Below are positions 22,849 through 35,027 of a stretch of DNA of 64,000 nucleotides, one piece after another. Each line of letters begins with the position of its first letter. Positions within the stretch are counted from its first letter, which is position 1. The DNA is from Cerrena zonata (lineage: Eukaryota > Basidiomycota > Agaricomycetes > Polyporales > Cerrenaceae), in contig JASBNA010000006.1 of assembly GCA_038087015.1 (NCBI GenBank), positions 186,001 through 250,000 of the forward strand, read 5' to 3'. The position numbers and the translations under genes are program-made. The notes under the pieces were generated by a model that searched no databases, was not told the DNA's origin, and saw nothing but the letters and a program-made list of their open reading frames with translations.

Positions 22849-23882
22849 TTACATCCCAAATATTTCCTGGAAACGAATGAAGATCTGGGACTGAAGTTGC
22901 TCAACTTCATAGTGAAAATTCTGCATACATTTGTAACAAGGTTGAAAATTGCCTTCGAACGGTGTAAAAGTATTTTCCAAGATATCATGAGAAATAAGGG
23001 CTTTCCCGGGCAGGCGTATATGTTGCAGACAGTTTTTACAATTGGGGACCGGAAAGTCGTTGTCAAAAGGATGCATCAACAATTGACGAAAGCTAAAATT
23101 ACACTTCAGAATCTCTTCTTTGCCGTCCAGACACCGTGCAAGATCGTCAGAGGAAAGTCGATCAGTGGTACCATTTTCAAGTTTGACTCCATGGGCAAGC
23201 ATGTCATTGGACAATTGACAGCAACGGTATAATGCGATAGGGATCAGTTCTGGAATGTCAAATGCGCGAGCAAGGTTAACGATGAAAATGGACATTCCAC
23301 CCCCTTCATAGTCGGTGATCATCTCCCTATGCTCGAGCTCGAGGTAGACGCCATGATCAGTGGGGCAAGTGAGTTTCAGACGTCGGATGGCCTCATCAGC
23401 AACGAATGCGACCTGATATTTTCGTCCGAGCCTTAGCAATGTGCTGACCCATTCCATAGGCGCAGGTACCTCAGATACTCTGAAATACGGGCTATATATG
23501 AACCGTATGTCAGACTTTTCGCCAAATGATATGAGAACAAATGTTTTGCTTACTCCTCGCCATGACTATAGACAATTTTTAAGAATAAAGATAACTCTTT
23601 TGCGGTGTCGCTAAGATAAACTATCGGCGAATCACCAAACATCGGTACGTCGTCCGAGAGATAAGGTTGAGTGACTTCAAACATATCCCGAAAAACCTCT
23701 GAGCAACGTGAAAGAACAGAACGATGGAGTTTGAAGGCCAAGTCCTGTGCAATCAAAACAATGTTGCCATCCTCGTACCAGATGTCGGATGAACGAGAGA
23801 TCTTCGCAGGGGGCTCATTGTCACTGCGAGGTCGCTTCCTTTGCGACTCTGCACCTGATGATGGAGACGGGATACTAGTCAC
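22849..23882 (-). CDS. BTB/POZ domain protein (copy C)
   Basis: Exon 1 (23555 to about 23874) encodes a basic Ser-rich start and the BTB core (IWYEDGNIVLIAQDLAFKLH, SEVFRDMFEVTQ); exon 2 (22849-23491) follows a 63 bp intron and begins PYFRVSEVPAPMEWVSTLLR. The tail has NCKNC and CYKC pairs 30 residues apart, the clearest example of the family's cysteine pattern. No ATG is visible in frame at the start: the frame begins after a likely acceptor at 23875, so a short upstream exon with the start codon, or loss of the start, must be considered. Otherwise no lesion is seen. Confidence 0.75.
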
Positions 23883-24300
23883 TATTATTTTTGAGTAGTG
23901 AGTATAAAAAGAGGCTATTTAGAAATTAGGAAAACTCTTGCACTCACTTGTGAAAGGCTGATGCAACGTCAGTGAATGTAAGGTATGTGTTCAATTGTGA
24001 CTCTGTGGTGCGAACAACCCGAGTTCAAGTTGCTGAAGAAAGTTGCAACCGATCGTTTGGTTAAGCGCTGGGTAGTAGTAGTAGTATACAACGTCATTCG
24101 GCTGACTAATGCCACCATGCTCCTACTAATCGCACATTAATACCGTAAGATAACAGGAGTATGGTAACGACTCGGAGCGACAGTCTCTAGTCAACTGCAA
24201 GCGCAGAGGATCTCTTCGGAGGAGCTGGACACTCCATCTTCTATGAGTGAATTGCGTCTAGAATGATAAAAACATACCGGGATTTTCACTCGTCAAACCT

Positions 24301-25215
24301 TTACCGTATTTCAAACATATCAGATAATGCTGAAAAGGTTTTGTTTCGGAGTTGCTGGAGGAGGATGTCAAAGTCTATCGTGCATCCTTTACATGGGTCT
24401 TCCCTTTCAAACAACTCAAAAGTATTTGTCAACATGTTTATGGGTAGAAACACATCATCTCGAAACGTCATTCTTGGTACACACGTTCCACATCCCGAAT
24501 CTGCAACGTGGGGAACCGCACGCAGTAATGTAAGTAGAGTGAGATTCCTTGCAATAATTTGTTCCTCTGCCACGTAGACACCTCGTAAGATCCTTCGACG
24601 TTAAACGCACAACGGTGCCATCCTCAAGGTTGACTCTATTAACAAGCATATTGATCGGTAGTTGACAGCAGAGGTAGTACGCGACCGGTAGGAGGCGTGA
24701 AAGTCCATGCGTGTGTGCGAGGTTGAGGATGGAAATAGCGACACCTCCACCCCTATATTCAATGATGGCATTTTCGAATCCATCGCGAGACATGGGGCAC
24801 GCGAGTCTCAGACGTCGCATTGCGCCATCCAGCATGGATTTCGCTTGGTACTTCTCTCCGAGTTTCAGCAAAGTGCTGACCCACTGCATTGGGGCGGGTT
24901 TGTCGATCTCTCCAAGATAGGGGCTTCAACGGCATACATCAGTCGTGTCATTACGGGACAAGCGAAGACAGCATTACTGATTTCCGTGACTATATATGAT
25001 CTGGAGAAAGACCACCACCTCGTTCATGGTCTCACTTAGATGAACCACTGAGGACCCGTCGTAGAAGCGTGAATCCGAAGAGTTTGGTTGAGCAACTTCA
25101 AACATGTCGCGAAAGATATCTGAACATTCCGATAACATGGAGCGGCGCACTTTGAAGGCGGTGTTTGTGCAATCAAAACAACGTTTCCATCGTCATACCA
25201 GACGTCTTTTCAGTT
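24301..25215 (-). pseudogene. BTB/POZ family pseudogene (copy D)
   Basis: The first exon region (about 25045-25205) shows VWYDDGNVVLIAQ and, in another frame, FKVRRSMLSECSDIFRDMFE, so one base is missing near 25172. After an intron the middle region is intact (MQWVSTLLKLGEKYQAK, PVAYYLCCQLP). A single extra G near 24575 shifts the frame just after RCLRGR, and the tail continues in the new frame with IIARNLTLL, then CGTC and CKGC pairs 29 residues apart, to MFEIR. Both lesions are single-base, so decay is recent or assembly error is possible. No N-terminal extension or start codon was found. Confidence 0.75.
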
Positions 25216-26319
25216 GCAAGCATCGACTGTAGCGAGGGTGAAAGCATCTTGAATACTGTTGGTCCTTGGTCATTTTCCAGATGTTAGGATGGTCGGGGCA
25301 GGACTGGTAGTGATTGCTAGTAATCCAAACCACTGAGTGATTAGTATGTGTTGTTAGATGATGGGGGGACAATACCAGGAGCCTACTTGTCACTTTCCTA
25401 ACGTTCACTGGTAAAAATATAGTAGATGAAGGGGCGGTTAGAGAAAAGCCCAAAACACTAAAGACGTAGTCAGCCCTGTATAGGTTCTAGAAGTCCCTCC
25501 GAGACCTAAACAGAATCGGACAGGAAGAACTATCATCGTCCCTTATTTGTATGCTTGCATTCCAGTCGGAGAGTGCCGAGTACCTAATATTCGAGGGCGG
25601 TTGCCATATATAGAAGTTCGTCCACTGTCGATACATCGAAATTAGATATTTCTCTGTCTGTCAGTACTTGACACATATATGGTTCTCAGAAAAGTACAAA
25701 TACCTTTCCGAAAAAAAGACAAAAATTGCCTTTCCCTCCCTCTGCTACTTTCATACAACGTGTCATCAAAAGTATCGTGCCCGCAAAATATCTCCGCTGA
25801 GAGACCCAGATCGTTGTGCATATTGAAACTGGACATGTCCTGTCTCCCTTATACAGGATCTAGCATGTTTTATGGCGTAAGTATCTCTGAGTCTCTGTTG
25901 TTACCCTATTTGAAAAGTTTTTTTGCATCGCAGGAATGACCTCACCCTGTCGATGAGGCGCCGAAGATGCCAAGCCCTCGCCCGTATCGTCCCTGTGTAT
26001 GAAATCCGAGGACGATGTTTCACAAAGAAATGTTGTATCGAAACAAGAGGTAGAGGTTGCTTCCATTACTGAGCTGTTTATGCGCACAGAAGAACGAGAG
26101 CTTCCCTATTTGTGCACAAATGAACACTGGGCGGCACAGCCGACTCAGGAACCCACGTGCAAAGGCACTTTACCCATGCACCACCACTTACTCCAGCCAA
26201 TTATCTAGGAGCTCCTCACCGTCTTTTACTCTGTTCACGACCTTCACGAAGAATACTAACGACACCTTGCTGTATATGCTACATCCTCATTGAAACTACC
26301 CCGAAACTACACCAACCCA
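25216..26319. other. Intergenic, about 1.1 kb
   Basis: Contains only short frames without motifs. It presumably includes the promoter of the kelch gene. Confidence 0.45.
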
Positions 26320-29200
26320 ATGGGTCCTACATTGCTCTCTGCTTTTCCGGTCGTTTGGTTATGGTTTGCGCAGGACTTAGTTGGGGCTCAGTCTCCAACA
26401 GTGCCTAGGTTAGTCGAAATGCGCTTTAGCAATGATGCGTGTCACATTAACTCGTGGTAGATGGGGACAAGCTGCATCTCTGGTGCAGGACACTCTGTAT
26501 GTTTATGGTGGACGCACCGATCAATTCAATTCCTACTCCTATAGTGCTGCACCAGTCACCAACGATCTCTTCTCCCTCTCCCTCGCGTCGTCCTTCGATG
26601 CATCCTCACCACCTTGGCAGTATCTAGGCGGCTGTTCAAATTGTTCTGCAAATCAAGGACCCGCAGTCGCTTGGCACACTCTGTCCACATTCAATACAAC
26701 AACTATATTGCTCTTCGGAGGTGATCCTGGCCCCAATTCGCCTGTTAACTTGCCGGTCCAGTCAGACTCTGCTGCTCTGCTCAACGTAGGTAGCCAACAA
26801 CCGACCTGGACCTTCGAGACCTCATCGTGGGCCAACGAACCTTTGCGACGGATATACCACTCCTCGTCTTCATCTAAGGGCAAAGTCTGGATAGTCGGGG
26901 GTTCAAAAGCCGATGGTTCAGATGCTGCGTTCTCGGAACACTACGTATTCGACCCTGACACACCCTCCTTTACGCAACTGTCCTCGAATAATGCACCCTC
27001 GGACATTTATGGTCACCAATCGGTCGTCTTGCCGAACGGCTGGCTCTTGGTTCTTGGCGGCTACTTGCCCTCTCAAAGAGCGTTGGTACCGTTTACCGAC
27101 ATTTGGGCAATCGATACTGCAAATCCTAACAATGGCTGGACAACTCTGGAGGTATCGAGTGCGAATTTGCCTCCTCCTAGGAGAGGATTCGCTGCGGCAA
27201 CCTTAGACAGTGGAAGGATACTTATTCATGGAGGCGCCGATGCAGAACTTCAACAGACGTTTAATGATGGCTGGATTCTAGATCTAACTCAGAGGCCGGT
27301 AGTGTGGTCGCCTGTTGATACGCTTTCCCAACTCGGAGCCAGGAAAGACCATTTTGCTGTTGCATTAGGACAAGTCGTCTTCTTCGGTTTCGGTAGGCTT
27401 ATTCTTTTCATTATTATTGACACTGATCCCTCTAATCGCCGTTCAATAGGATATGGGAGCAACGGTCCCGCTTCGACTACGTTGTCCATCTTCAACTTCA
27501 CCTCTAACAACTTCCTGTCGTCGTTCGCACCCATCGACCCAGCTCCTCCTTTAACTACTCTCCCTGGTACTTCTCCTACAGGGACTGCTACCATCACTTC
27601 TGGTCCTCCATCAGGCACCTCAACAGGCACCCCGACATCGCCACCAGGATCAGCCGAATTCCCTTACCCCACTTCCACCAGTACTACTCCACCCGGGAAT
27701 AACAATGGTAATGGCAACGGTAATTCTCCCAGCAATCCCAATGACCCTACAGGTGGAAATGGTGATGGAAAGTCTCACACCACTGCTATCGCAGTAGGCA
27801 CGGTGCTCGGTGTTATCGCTTTAATGGTCGGTGCAGCTGCCGCGGCGTGGTACATGCGAAACCGCCGTTCTCAAGAAAGCTTCCACCTACTGTCAAATCC
27901 CGGTGATGACGATGAGAATAGTCCCCATATGGGCTATGCTATTCCTATTGCCGGCGCGGGGATTGTTCGTGAAAAAACTCTCCCAATGCCTCCGCTTGTT
28001 CGAAATGTCAGGGATAAATTGAATACCCTCGTTCCAGGACAACATATTCAGACGTACCACGATCGGAGGGATATGCTCGCTGACGAGGATACAAGAGTCT
28101 TCGAAAGCGAACGGGGTGGTAGATGGGGCATAGGGCTCACTCGCGATACTAGCAGTGGACGATCATCGTTCAAACGACCTTCCATTGGTGATCGAGTGTA
28201 TGGTTCTCTGGTTTCTTTGCGAAATGTTGGAGGGGCCGTGTTGGATTATGCGTCGGCTACAATCAAGAAAGAAGGTAGCACTGGCTCCAAGTCGACTGGT
28301 TGGAGAAGGGAGAAAGAGGCTAGTGATCCTTTCTCTGATGATTGGGGGTTAGTCAAACCTATTCGATCGAGAGGGGGAAGACAAGGGTCCTCATACACGT
28401 ACACCGACCCTTATGACCCCTTTGAAGACTATGATGTGGAATCACTCAAGATTAACGACGAACATGTATATCATGACCATCCTGACAGTGACACCGACAC
28501 CGAATACCATCCTCCTCCCTTAAATGATCCTCCACCGAGACCATATCTTCACGTACCTGCTCAACTTGATCTAACACGTCTTACCCCTCTTTCAGAAAGA
28601 CCATCGTTATCCACGGTGACTGAGCAGAGTATGCCTACCCCCACCGACTCTTCGCAATCCATGTCTCTCAGTCCATTTGCCACCATCGGTCCAGGGTCAT
28701 CTTCAAGTTCGCATGAACCTCAGTCACCACGTCGGCCAACATCCATTATCGATGCCAACCCGACCCCTTCCTCGCCGATGCATCGTTCCAATAGTTGGTG
28801 GTCTCGGTTCTACAAGGCCCCTCTTCTAGACCGGCGTTCAGGTGAATTAAGGCCGCAAAACGTGCCTACCGATTTTCGAGATCCCAATCCACCACCCTCT
28901 CGTCTTAATCCCATCGAAGAAGCTCATTCTCCTGAAAGCCCAACTTCAGGTCATCATGGTAAAGAGAGTAGTGGTACACCCGGTCATGTTAAGGTGTTCT
29001 CGACTCATCAGCATGGACGGTCTGCATCATCGTTGCAAACATCGAAGACAGCAAACTCGGAAACTATCGAGAGGGTGGGAAGGTCGTATGATATTGTGAT
29101 GCGGGGCACGATGAGTTCGCATGAAAGTGGTGCAAGTATGAGCAGTGTGTCTGAGGTTGGAACTGAACTCGGCCATGTCGTAAACCTCTCTCCATTGTGA
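26320..29200 (+). CDS. Kelch beta-propeller protein with signal peptide, one membrane span and long cytosolic tail
   Basis: The true start is an upstream exon (26320-26408: MGPTLLSAFPVVWLWFAQDL, a signal peptide) joined over a 52 bp intron to WGQAASLVQDTLYVYGGRTD. Kelch repeats follow (VWIVGGSKADGS, GWLLVLGGYLPSQ, RRGFAAATLDSGRILIHGGA). A 57 bp intron at 27393-27449 lacks stops and is easily mistaken for coding. Then come a Ser/Thr/Pro- and Asn/Gly-rich linker, a span AIAVGTVLGVIALMVGAAAA, and about 450 tail residues rich in Ser/Pro. The frame stops at 29198-29200, but coding-like sequence continues to 29531 in two other frames (SPSPPRRPSPLID, then KSTKRIQYGLVPRPSL). Likely a surface sensor or adhesion protein; ligand unknown. 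Confidence 0.85.
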
Positions 29201-29531
29201 CGAGTAACTCAAGCGAAGGCAGTCCGGACCTTCAGTTCGCTCAGTCTCCTGATGAATTGTCAAGCGTTGGTGGATCGTGGACGTCCCCGACTATTCGAAA
29301 GGACAGATCACCTTCCCCGCCAAGGAGACCCTCACCTCTCATCGATTCTCATCTGGGGGGAAAGTTTCTGAACGAATCCAAGCATACGAACGACGCATGT
29401 CTCAACAGGAGCTACTGAAGTCCCCTCCGGCTGTCAAGTCGACAAAACGTATACAGTACGGCCTCGTACCCAGACCGTCGCTGTTTGTCGCCAATCCAGA
29501 TCGAAGTCGAAGTTCATCGGCGGATTCATAG

Positions 29532-30227
29532 ATTTGGATCGACTGACACATTGTTCTCCAGCTGCATTGTTCCTCATTTCGTTCTTGCCATCCTCCGCAC
29601 TTCGCTTGTCGTTTACACCTCGCACTCACTCCACGTTCAATCGTTTTGTCACCCATCAGCTCTGTCATATTGAAGCCAGACATTAATGTTCCCCGCCCTG
29701 TTGTTTCATTAGGTGTTGTTTGTATTATTGTAAGGATGGACCTTGTTGACACGTTTAATCTCGCCTAGCTTGTAGCCCTCGATTTCTTTCTCGCGATACC
29801 TATCACATTTACTTTATATCTTTTGTTCTTGTTTTCACGACCATTCACGACTTTGTTATGACATTCTTGATTATTTCTCGCTGATTGTTTTTCGAATGGA
29901 CTGCTCTTCTTTTACGTGCCACATGTACAATTATGTCCCTAGGGAAAATAGAACACCACTTCTTAAAATCAGCTGGTGTACACGAATCACACTTCTCAAA
30001 CGAGGCTATGATAAGTTTGATATGAAGGTACCTGAAAGAACGTCACAAGAAGGCATGATGTGTATAGATGAAGGATAGTATAGTACATGGGAATAGTAAA
30101 ACTACATAAACTGTTGACAGCATGTACGGGTCACAGTACAAGATTTTAGGGAATAACGGTATACTTACACGTCCGACATCCCGAAAATGAAAATGAAGAA
30201 ATGATTGTCAACCGGAAAGGAATGTGC
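29532..30227. other. Convergent intergenic region
   Basis: 3' flanks of the kelch gene and the J-domain gene. AT-richer than the neighbours; nothing else recognised. Confidence 0.45.
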
Positions 30228-31809
30228 TTATTTCCACTTCATAGCCTTCGTCAAGGCCTGCCATCGGGATCGTTGGACCTTTTCTGTATCAGGAAATACA
30301 AACTCCCACCTAGAGAAAGAAACGAGTGAGATGAGGGTTCTTGATGCTTATTCAACGGGGTCACTTACCGCACTACAAGGTCACCTCGACCATCTACCCG
30401 ACCATGACTTCGGATCGGCATACCAGCACCAATAATCCGACTTCCATCCGCGCCCTCCACCAATGACCGCGGTATGGGTAACGCAAATTCTTGACCATCT
30501 AAGCCTCTTACAAATGCAACTTCTTCCGAAGCCCTGCCACGTTCACCACTAAGATCCGAATCCTCTGATGACCACGAGTAAGGTCTCGAGGAGGATTCTT
30601 GCCACGGTATCTGCACAGTAACATGGAGGTCGTTTTCGACACGTTTGAAACGGGAATGGGGTTCTTCCTCCACCACGAACACGATGTCCTGGAATGTACC
30701 ATCTCTCCGCTCGTTTCCTACGCCTGGCACTCGGATCCGAGTACCCTTCTTCCAGCCCGGAGATACCTTGACATCGATCTTTACATTCTGCGACTTGCCT
30801 GATCGTAGAGTGCGTGTGATTCGATATCGATGTGAAGCACCAACGCAGAGGTCTTCCAGGGACAATGATAACGGAAATATCCAGTCCTTGTCCTTCTCTT
30901 TCTCCTTCGGGACGTCCGTGTTAGATTTCGGAGGGAGTAAGGGCTGTATAGGCGACCCGAGGTCGACAAACTCGTAATCATCCTCGATATGCCTGTGCTT
31001 CGGTTTCTTTACACGGACACCGTGATTACGATGAACGCTGGCACTAAGACGAAATGAAAGTTAATATCTGAGATCAGATATGAAAAGAAGCAAACGCACT
31101 CATCGGATTCATCTGACGATGAATCTGGATGGAGGTCCGGGTAGAACGTAGTCCGAGGTGAGCTGTGAGGTTTTGTTCTCAGAGAAGGTTTCCTTGAGGT
31201 ATGGTTGGAAGAGCCTTTAGGCGTTGGGTCACGCTGCTTATGGGGTTTCTCTTCAACCCGTCTATGAAAGAAACATGAAGGCTTATGTTAAGATATGAAT
31301 CTAATATCGATTCAGGTTCACTTACGATTCTTTCACTTTGCGCTCTTCTTTGGGCTTAGAAGAACTACCGGATGAGCGGCTAGAGTGACTGTCGGAAGAC
31401 GCTGTACTGGGTGCCGTACTAGGTGGGGCACTAGGCGTAGGTACAGGTCCGTCTTTCTTTTTGTCCCGGTCGCGACGTTTGGTCTTCCGCGGATTGTGGA
31501 TAGCGTCCAACAGAGCGTTGTAAGCATCACTTATCTGTCGTCCAACTTAGCCCAGTTCCAATCAAGAGTTAGACAGAATGCATACCTCAATAAACTTCTC
31601 TTGAGCATTCTCCTTGTCGTCCAAGTGACGGTCGGGATGCCATTTAAGAGCCTGGTAAAAGAAGAGACAATCGTAAAGATGTCGATGACAGTGAGGGAAC
31701 AGGCGAGGCTTACAAGTTTCTTGTACGCCAGCCGTATTTCCTCCTCGGAGGCCCCGCTGGGAAGATCAAGGATGGCGTAGTTATTCTTATCGCTGGATGA
31801 TATGGGCAT
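30228..31809 (-). CDS. DnaJ/Hsp40 co-chaperone with divergent linker
   Basis: The N-terminal J-domain is spread over three exons: NNYAILDLPSGASEEEIRLA, then [20 protein letters not shown] with the HPD motif that stimulates Hsp70 ATPase, then DAYNALLDAIHNPRK. A basic, Ser/Pro-rich disordered linker replaces the Gly/Phe region. The C-terminal substrate-binding domain is clear: SLEDLCVGASHRYRITRTL, GWKKGTRIRVPGVGNERRDG, DIVFVVEEEPHSRFKR, and a last exon with WEFVFPDTEKV. There is no zinc finger, so it is class B-like. Start at 31809 is the ATG before PISSSDKNN; stop is TAA at 30228-30230. The long linker makes it less typical than the Sis1-like gene at 50772-52120. Confidence 0.85.
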
Positions 31810-34800
31810 AAGTGAAGGGTATCGCAGAAAACAGGTATAGGACGTGGGATGTCGTCGAGTAGATGGTGGTGAGTCCAGACACTTACCTCCGAAGCGATTA
31901 TATGTGTTTGGGGTAATGCACAATGAGGCATGGTAAGGCTAGATCATGAGATTACTCGACTACGGAAGGCTCTGTCCATGATCACAGTACGAATCAAGTA
32001 ATCAAGCCTATGTGCATGCCTCGTGTCGAACATGCTGATTACGGTCGCTTTAGCATCTTCGTGCATGATCAGCGGTCGTCATAGCCTGGGGGTTGACAGT
32101 GAAGCCAGAAAAGATCCATGACAGCAAATTATCGAAAGGCTGTCCGCAGGGTCTTCAAGTGGGTTGAGGAGAGTCAGTGCAAAGCTCAAAAAAGTAAACC
32201 AGCCTTGAACCAGCCCTTGTCGTGGTAACCGACTCGCGATCTGTCATTCGGCAATCAATACCCTGAAACCACGAACATCGTCATTGTTGCCTCTCCAACC
32301 TCCCTGATAGTCAGAGGGGTTTGGACACAGCTCAGCTCCTGGTTGCCATATTCTCATGGGGCATGATGAAATGGTAAACTTCCATGTCGATCCTAGCGTC
32401 ATCGTAGAATACTGATAGTACCTTTGATTGAGTTATAGGTGCCTTTTGCTTTTCGGAGTGTTTGAGAGCGATATGAATCCGACAATACGCAGTTTGGAGG
32501 ATCGTCGTTGATCTCAAAGAACAGCTACATAGTACTGTATGAGCCTACTTTAGGGCGGACAACTTCAAGTTGACGTCGGCTATTCCCGACTCTTCAACAG
32601 CGTTGAAATTTGACCTCTTCTCAATATATAAGTGAATATACTGGTGAGCAGAGCAGCTACACCGAGCGATTGAGGGGTCATACATATTGACAAGTAACAT
32701 CTTTCTAGCGGAATGTGTAGTATTTCCTGGCCCTAGCCTCATTGCTGTTTGACGTAAACTCGATGAAGGGCAAAGAATAATGCACATACGAATCGGTAAC
32801 GTAAAAGTTACTCATGTACATTCTAAGCTCACATATAAATCCCAAACCTGAACGAAGGAGAGAGCTTGATGCTTGTCCTTTGGCGATCTGTCACTTCCGC
32901 TACATACGATATCCAGGTGCTTTCGTCAAGGACGGTATATTTCTAGACCAATCGCTCCCAAGCAAAAAAGATACCCATTACCCTAGGTCCACTAAGTGTT
33001 TCCTGTTCATTACCGAACCTGAAGCAAGGACAATGGCCGCTTTCGCATCTCTTGTATTGAATCTTCAGCACTGCCGAGGACGATGTCGACCGCACTCAAA
33101 TGTTCTCTCGCCCTTGTTTTCGTCACGATATCTATGAATCGTACTCGGGAAGCACTTAATAGGACTTCAGAATCCTACCGGTTGCAGGATGCATCATGTC
33201 TTTTGTTGTGTATACGCATAAAGCATCCCACACCCCATCCCGCGAGCCATGCATCTTGATGCAAGATGATTATCATAGATTCTTACTCCTGCGCCATGCC
33301 AAAGTCCACTATTATGCAACATCCGATGCTATCCCAACACGAGCCTTGTTCTTTAATCTACGGGTCTTTATGATATATTACGATGTCAAATATTCTCATA
33401 TCTTGATTATACCCTTACGCCTGACTTCTTTCTTGAATGCAACTTGTATCATAGAATTGATCGTCCCGATGGGGATTACCCTATAGAACGAGGTGTTCTG
33501 ACCTATGAAGGAACAACTCTTCCAAATACTAGAGGTTGCAAACGAACCCAGCTCGGATATGCTAAGATCCTTAAGCTTGTGTTCAAGTTTTAACATGACA
33601 ATTATACTTGCCGCAATGCTAGCCCGGCCCGTGCGCAGACTTTTGAAGTTCCAACTGAGACACCTCCTATATAATATACGAGTACTTGCGGATTTTAACA
33701 ATAAATATGCAACATCTGGGACTGTTGCAGACACGCCATCATTGACCCCGCCGTACCGTACGCAGGCTCCAGGTTCTCGATCCAGCCGTCATGATCGATC
33801 GATCGTTTCCCAACAGGCCCAGCGAGACCGGAGTCACTGCTGTTTGAGTTGGAACTGTACTTGCATCATCCACTTTTGCCTCTGTCAACGGACTTTCTAT
33901 CTAAGGATGACCAGCTTGGCATGAGGTCACAGTTGCAAGCGTCCTTATACTTAACACCGTACTTCCTATCTTGGGTGAAGTCCACTCCTATACGTACTAC
34001 CACTGGCAGTCTGTGACTATCCGACATCATGCTTGCAAACCAAGCTGCATGTCGCAATATGTCTTTACCTTTTGCTCATATATAGAGCGACAACCCCGAT
34101 TTTGGTCAATATGAGTACTAGAGCCATCGACCAGAATGATCCTAGGGTATGAACCAGGGCGTTTAGCGAGTTGTCATCTCGGGCATCTCATTGGCAGGTT
34201 ATGTTTTCTTCGATTCTCCAGACATGATTAATATCAAGCTACACCATATCATTGAATGGTGCGTGCCTACATGATCATCGTCATAAGACTAGCCGACACA
34301 GCTTGCAGTGCCAGGTCTAGATTGTTTCTGAACTCTACCTTTGACAGATTCGATTTTCTCATGGATATTACAACAACGTCGTCAGCTCAAGTGGCCGCTC
34401 CCTTTTTCGTTTCTCGCGGTGCTGATGCCGGAGCCTAATGACATCGCAAGGAAGAAGAGACATCTTATCCCAGAGGTGCCCCTACAGTTACCTCCTGGCA
34501 GGTGTAGAAGTGACTAACGAAGTTGACACGTCATATTAAGGCACATTGGGAAACCGTAGATTATGGACACTGCCTAATCTCACTAATTCCCAAGTCAGAC
34601 AACACTTTTAACACACAGGATGCGTACCCGCTTGCAGCCCCCGGCTCCGTCGTTTCTTTTGTGGTTGAGCTACCGAGCATGCTGCATACAGCTACATATC
34701 CTTCGGTGGTCTGATCACCGGTGATAGAACTTTCATTTCAGCGGCAAGCGACGCTCTATAGCGCCCCCTACTAGGAAAGGCCAGAGACAATGCCTCGACA

Positions 34801-35027
34801 TGTGATGTACCTTTCCACAGCCTTCTGTTATCTACACTGATGACGAGTTCATTGTAGGCTATGGATGTGAACAGGAATAGGACTATGTCAAACGCTCGAG
34901 ATCGACATAATCCTGTTATTCCTGGGATAGTGGCTCGAGACTTATATAAACACTGACCAGTGATTTTCACACCCTACCCATCCTATCCCAACGCACTGTC
35001 CTTGGGTGCAAGCCTATTCTATTATCC
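31810..35027. other. Gene-poor region of 3.2 kb
   Basis: Only short frames on both strands, none with family motifs, spliceable continuity or repeat structure I could recognise. I looked for terminal repeats and transposase or reverse transcriptase motifs and saw none by eye. Composition is AT-richer than in the gene clusters. Confidence 0.45.

Noticed and set aside
24069..24087. gtagtagtagta run as a microsatellite
   Set aside because: Only about four units, too short to call.
26432..26460. ATG pair at 26432 as the start of the kelch gene
   Set aside because: It lies inside a 52 bp GT..AG intron; splicing 26408 to 26461 gives a proper signal peptide in phase.
31810..35027. Transposon in the 3.2 kb spacer
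   Set aside because: No terminal repeats, transposase or reverse transcriptase motifs could be seen by eye.
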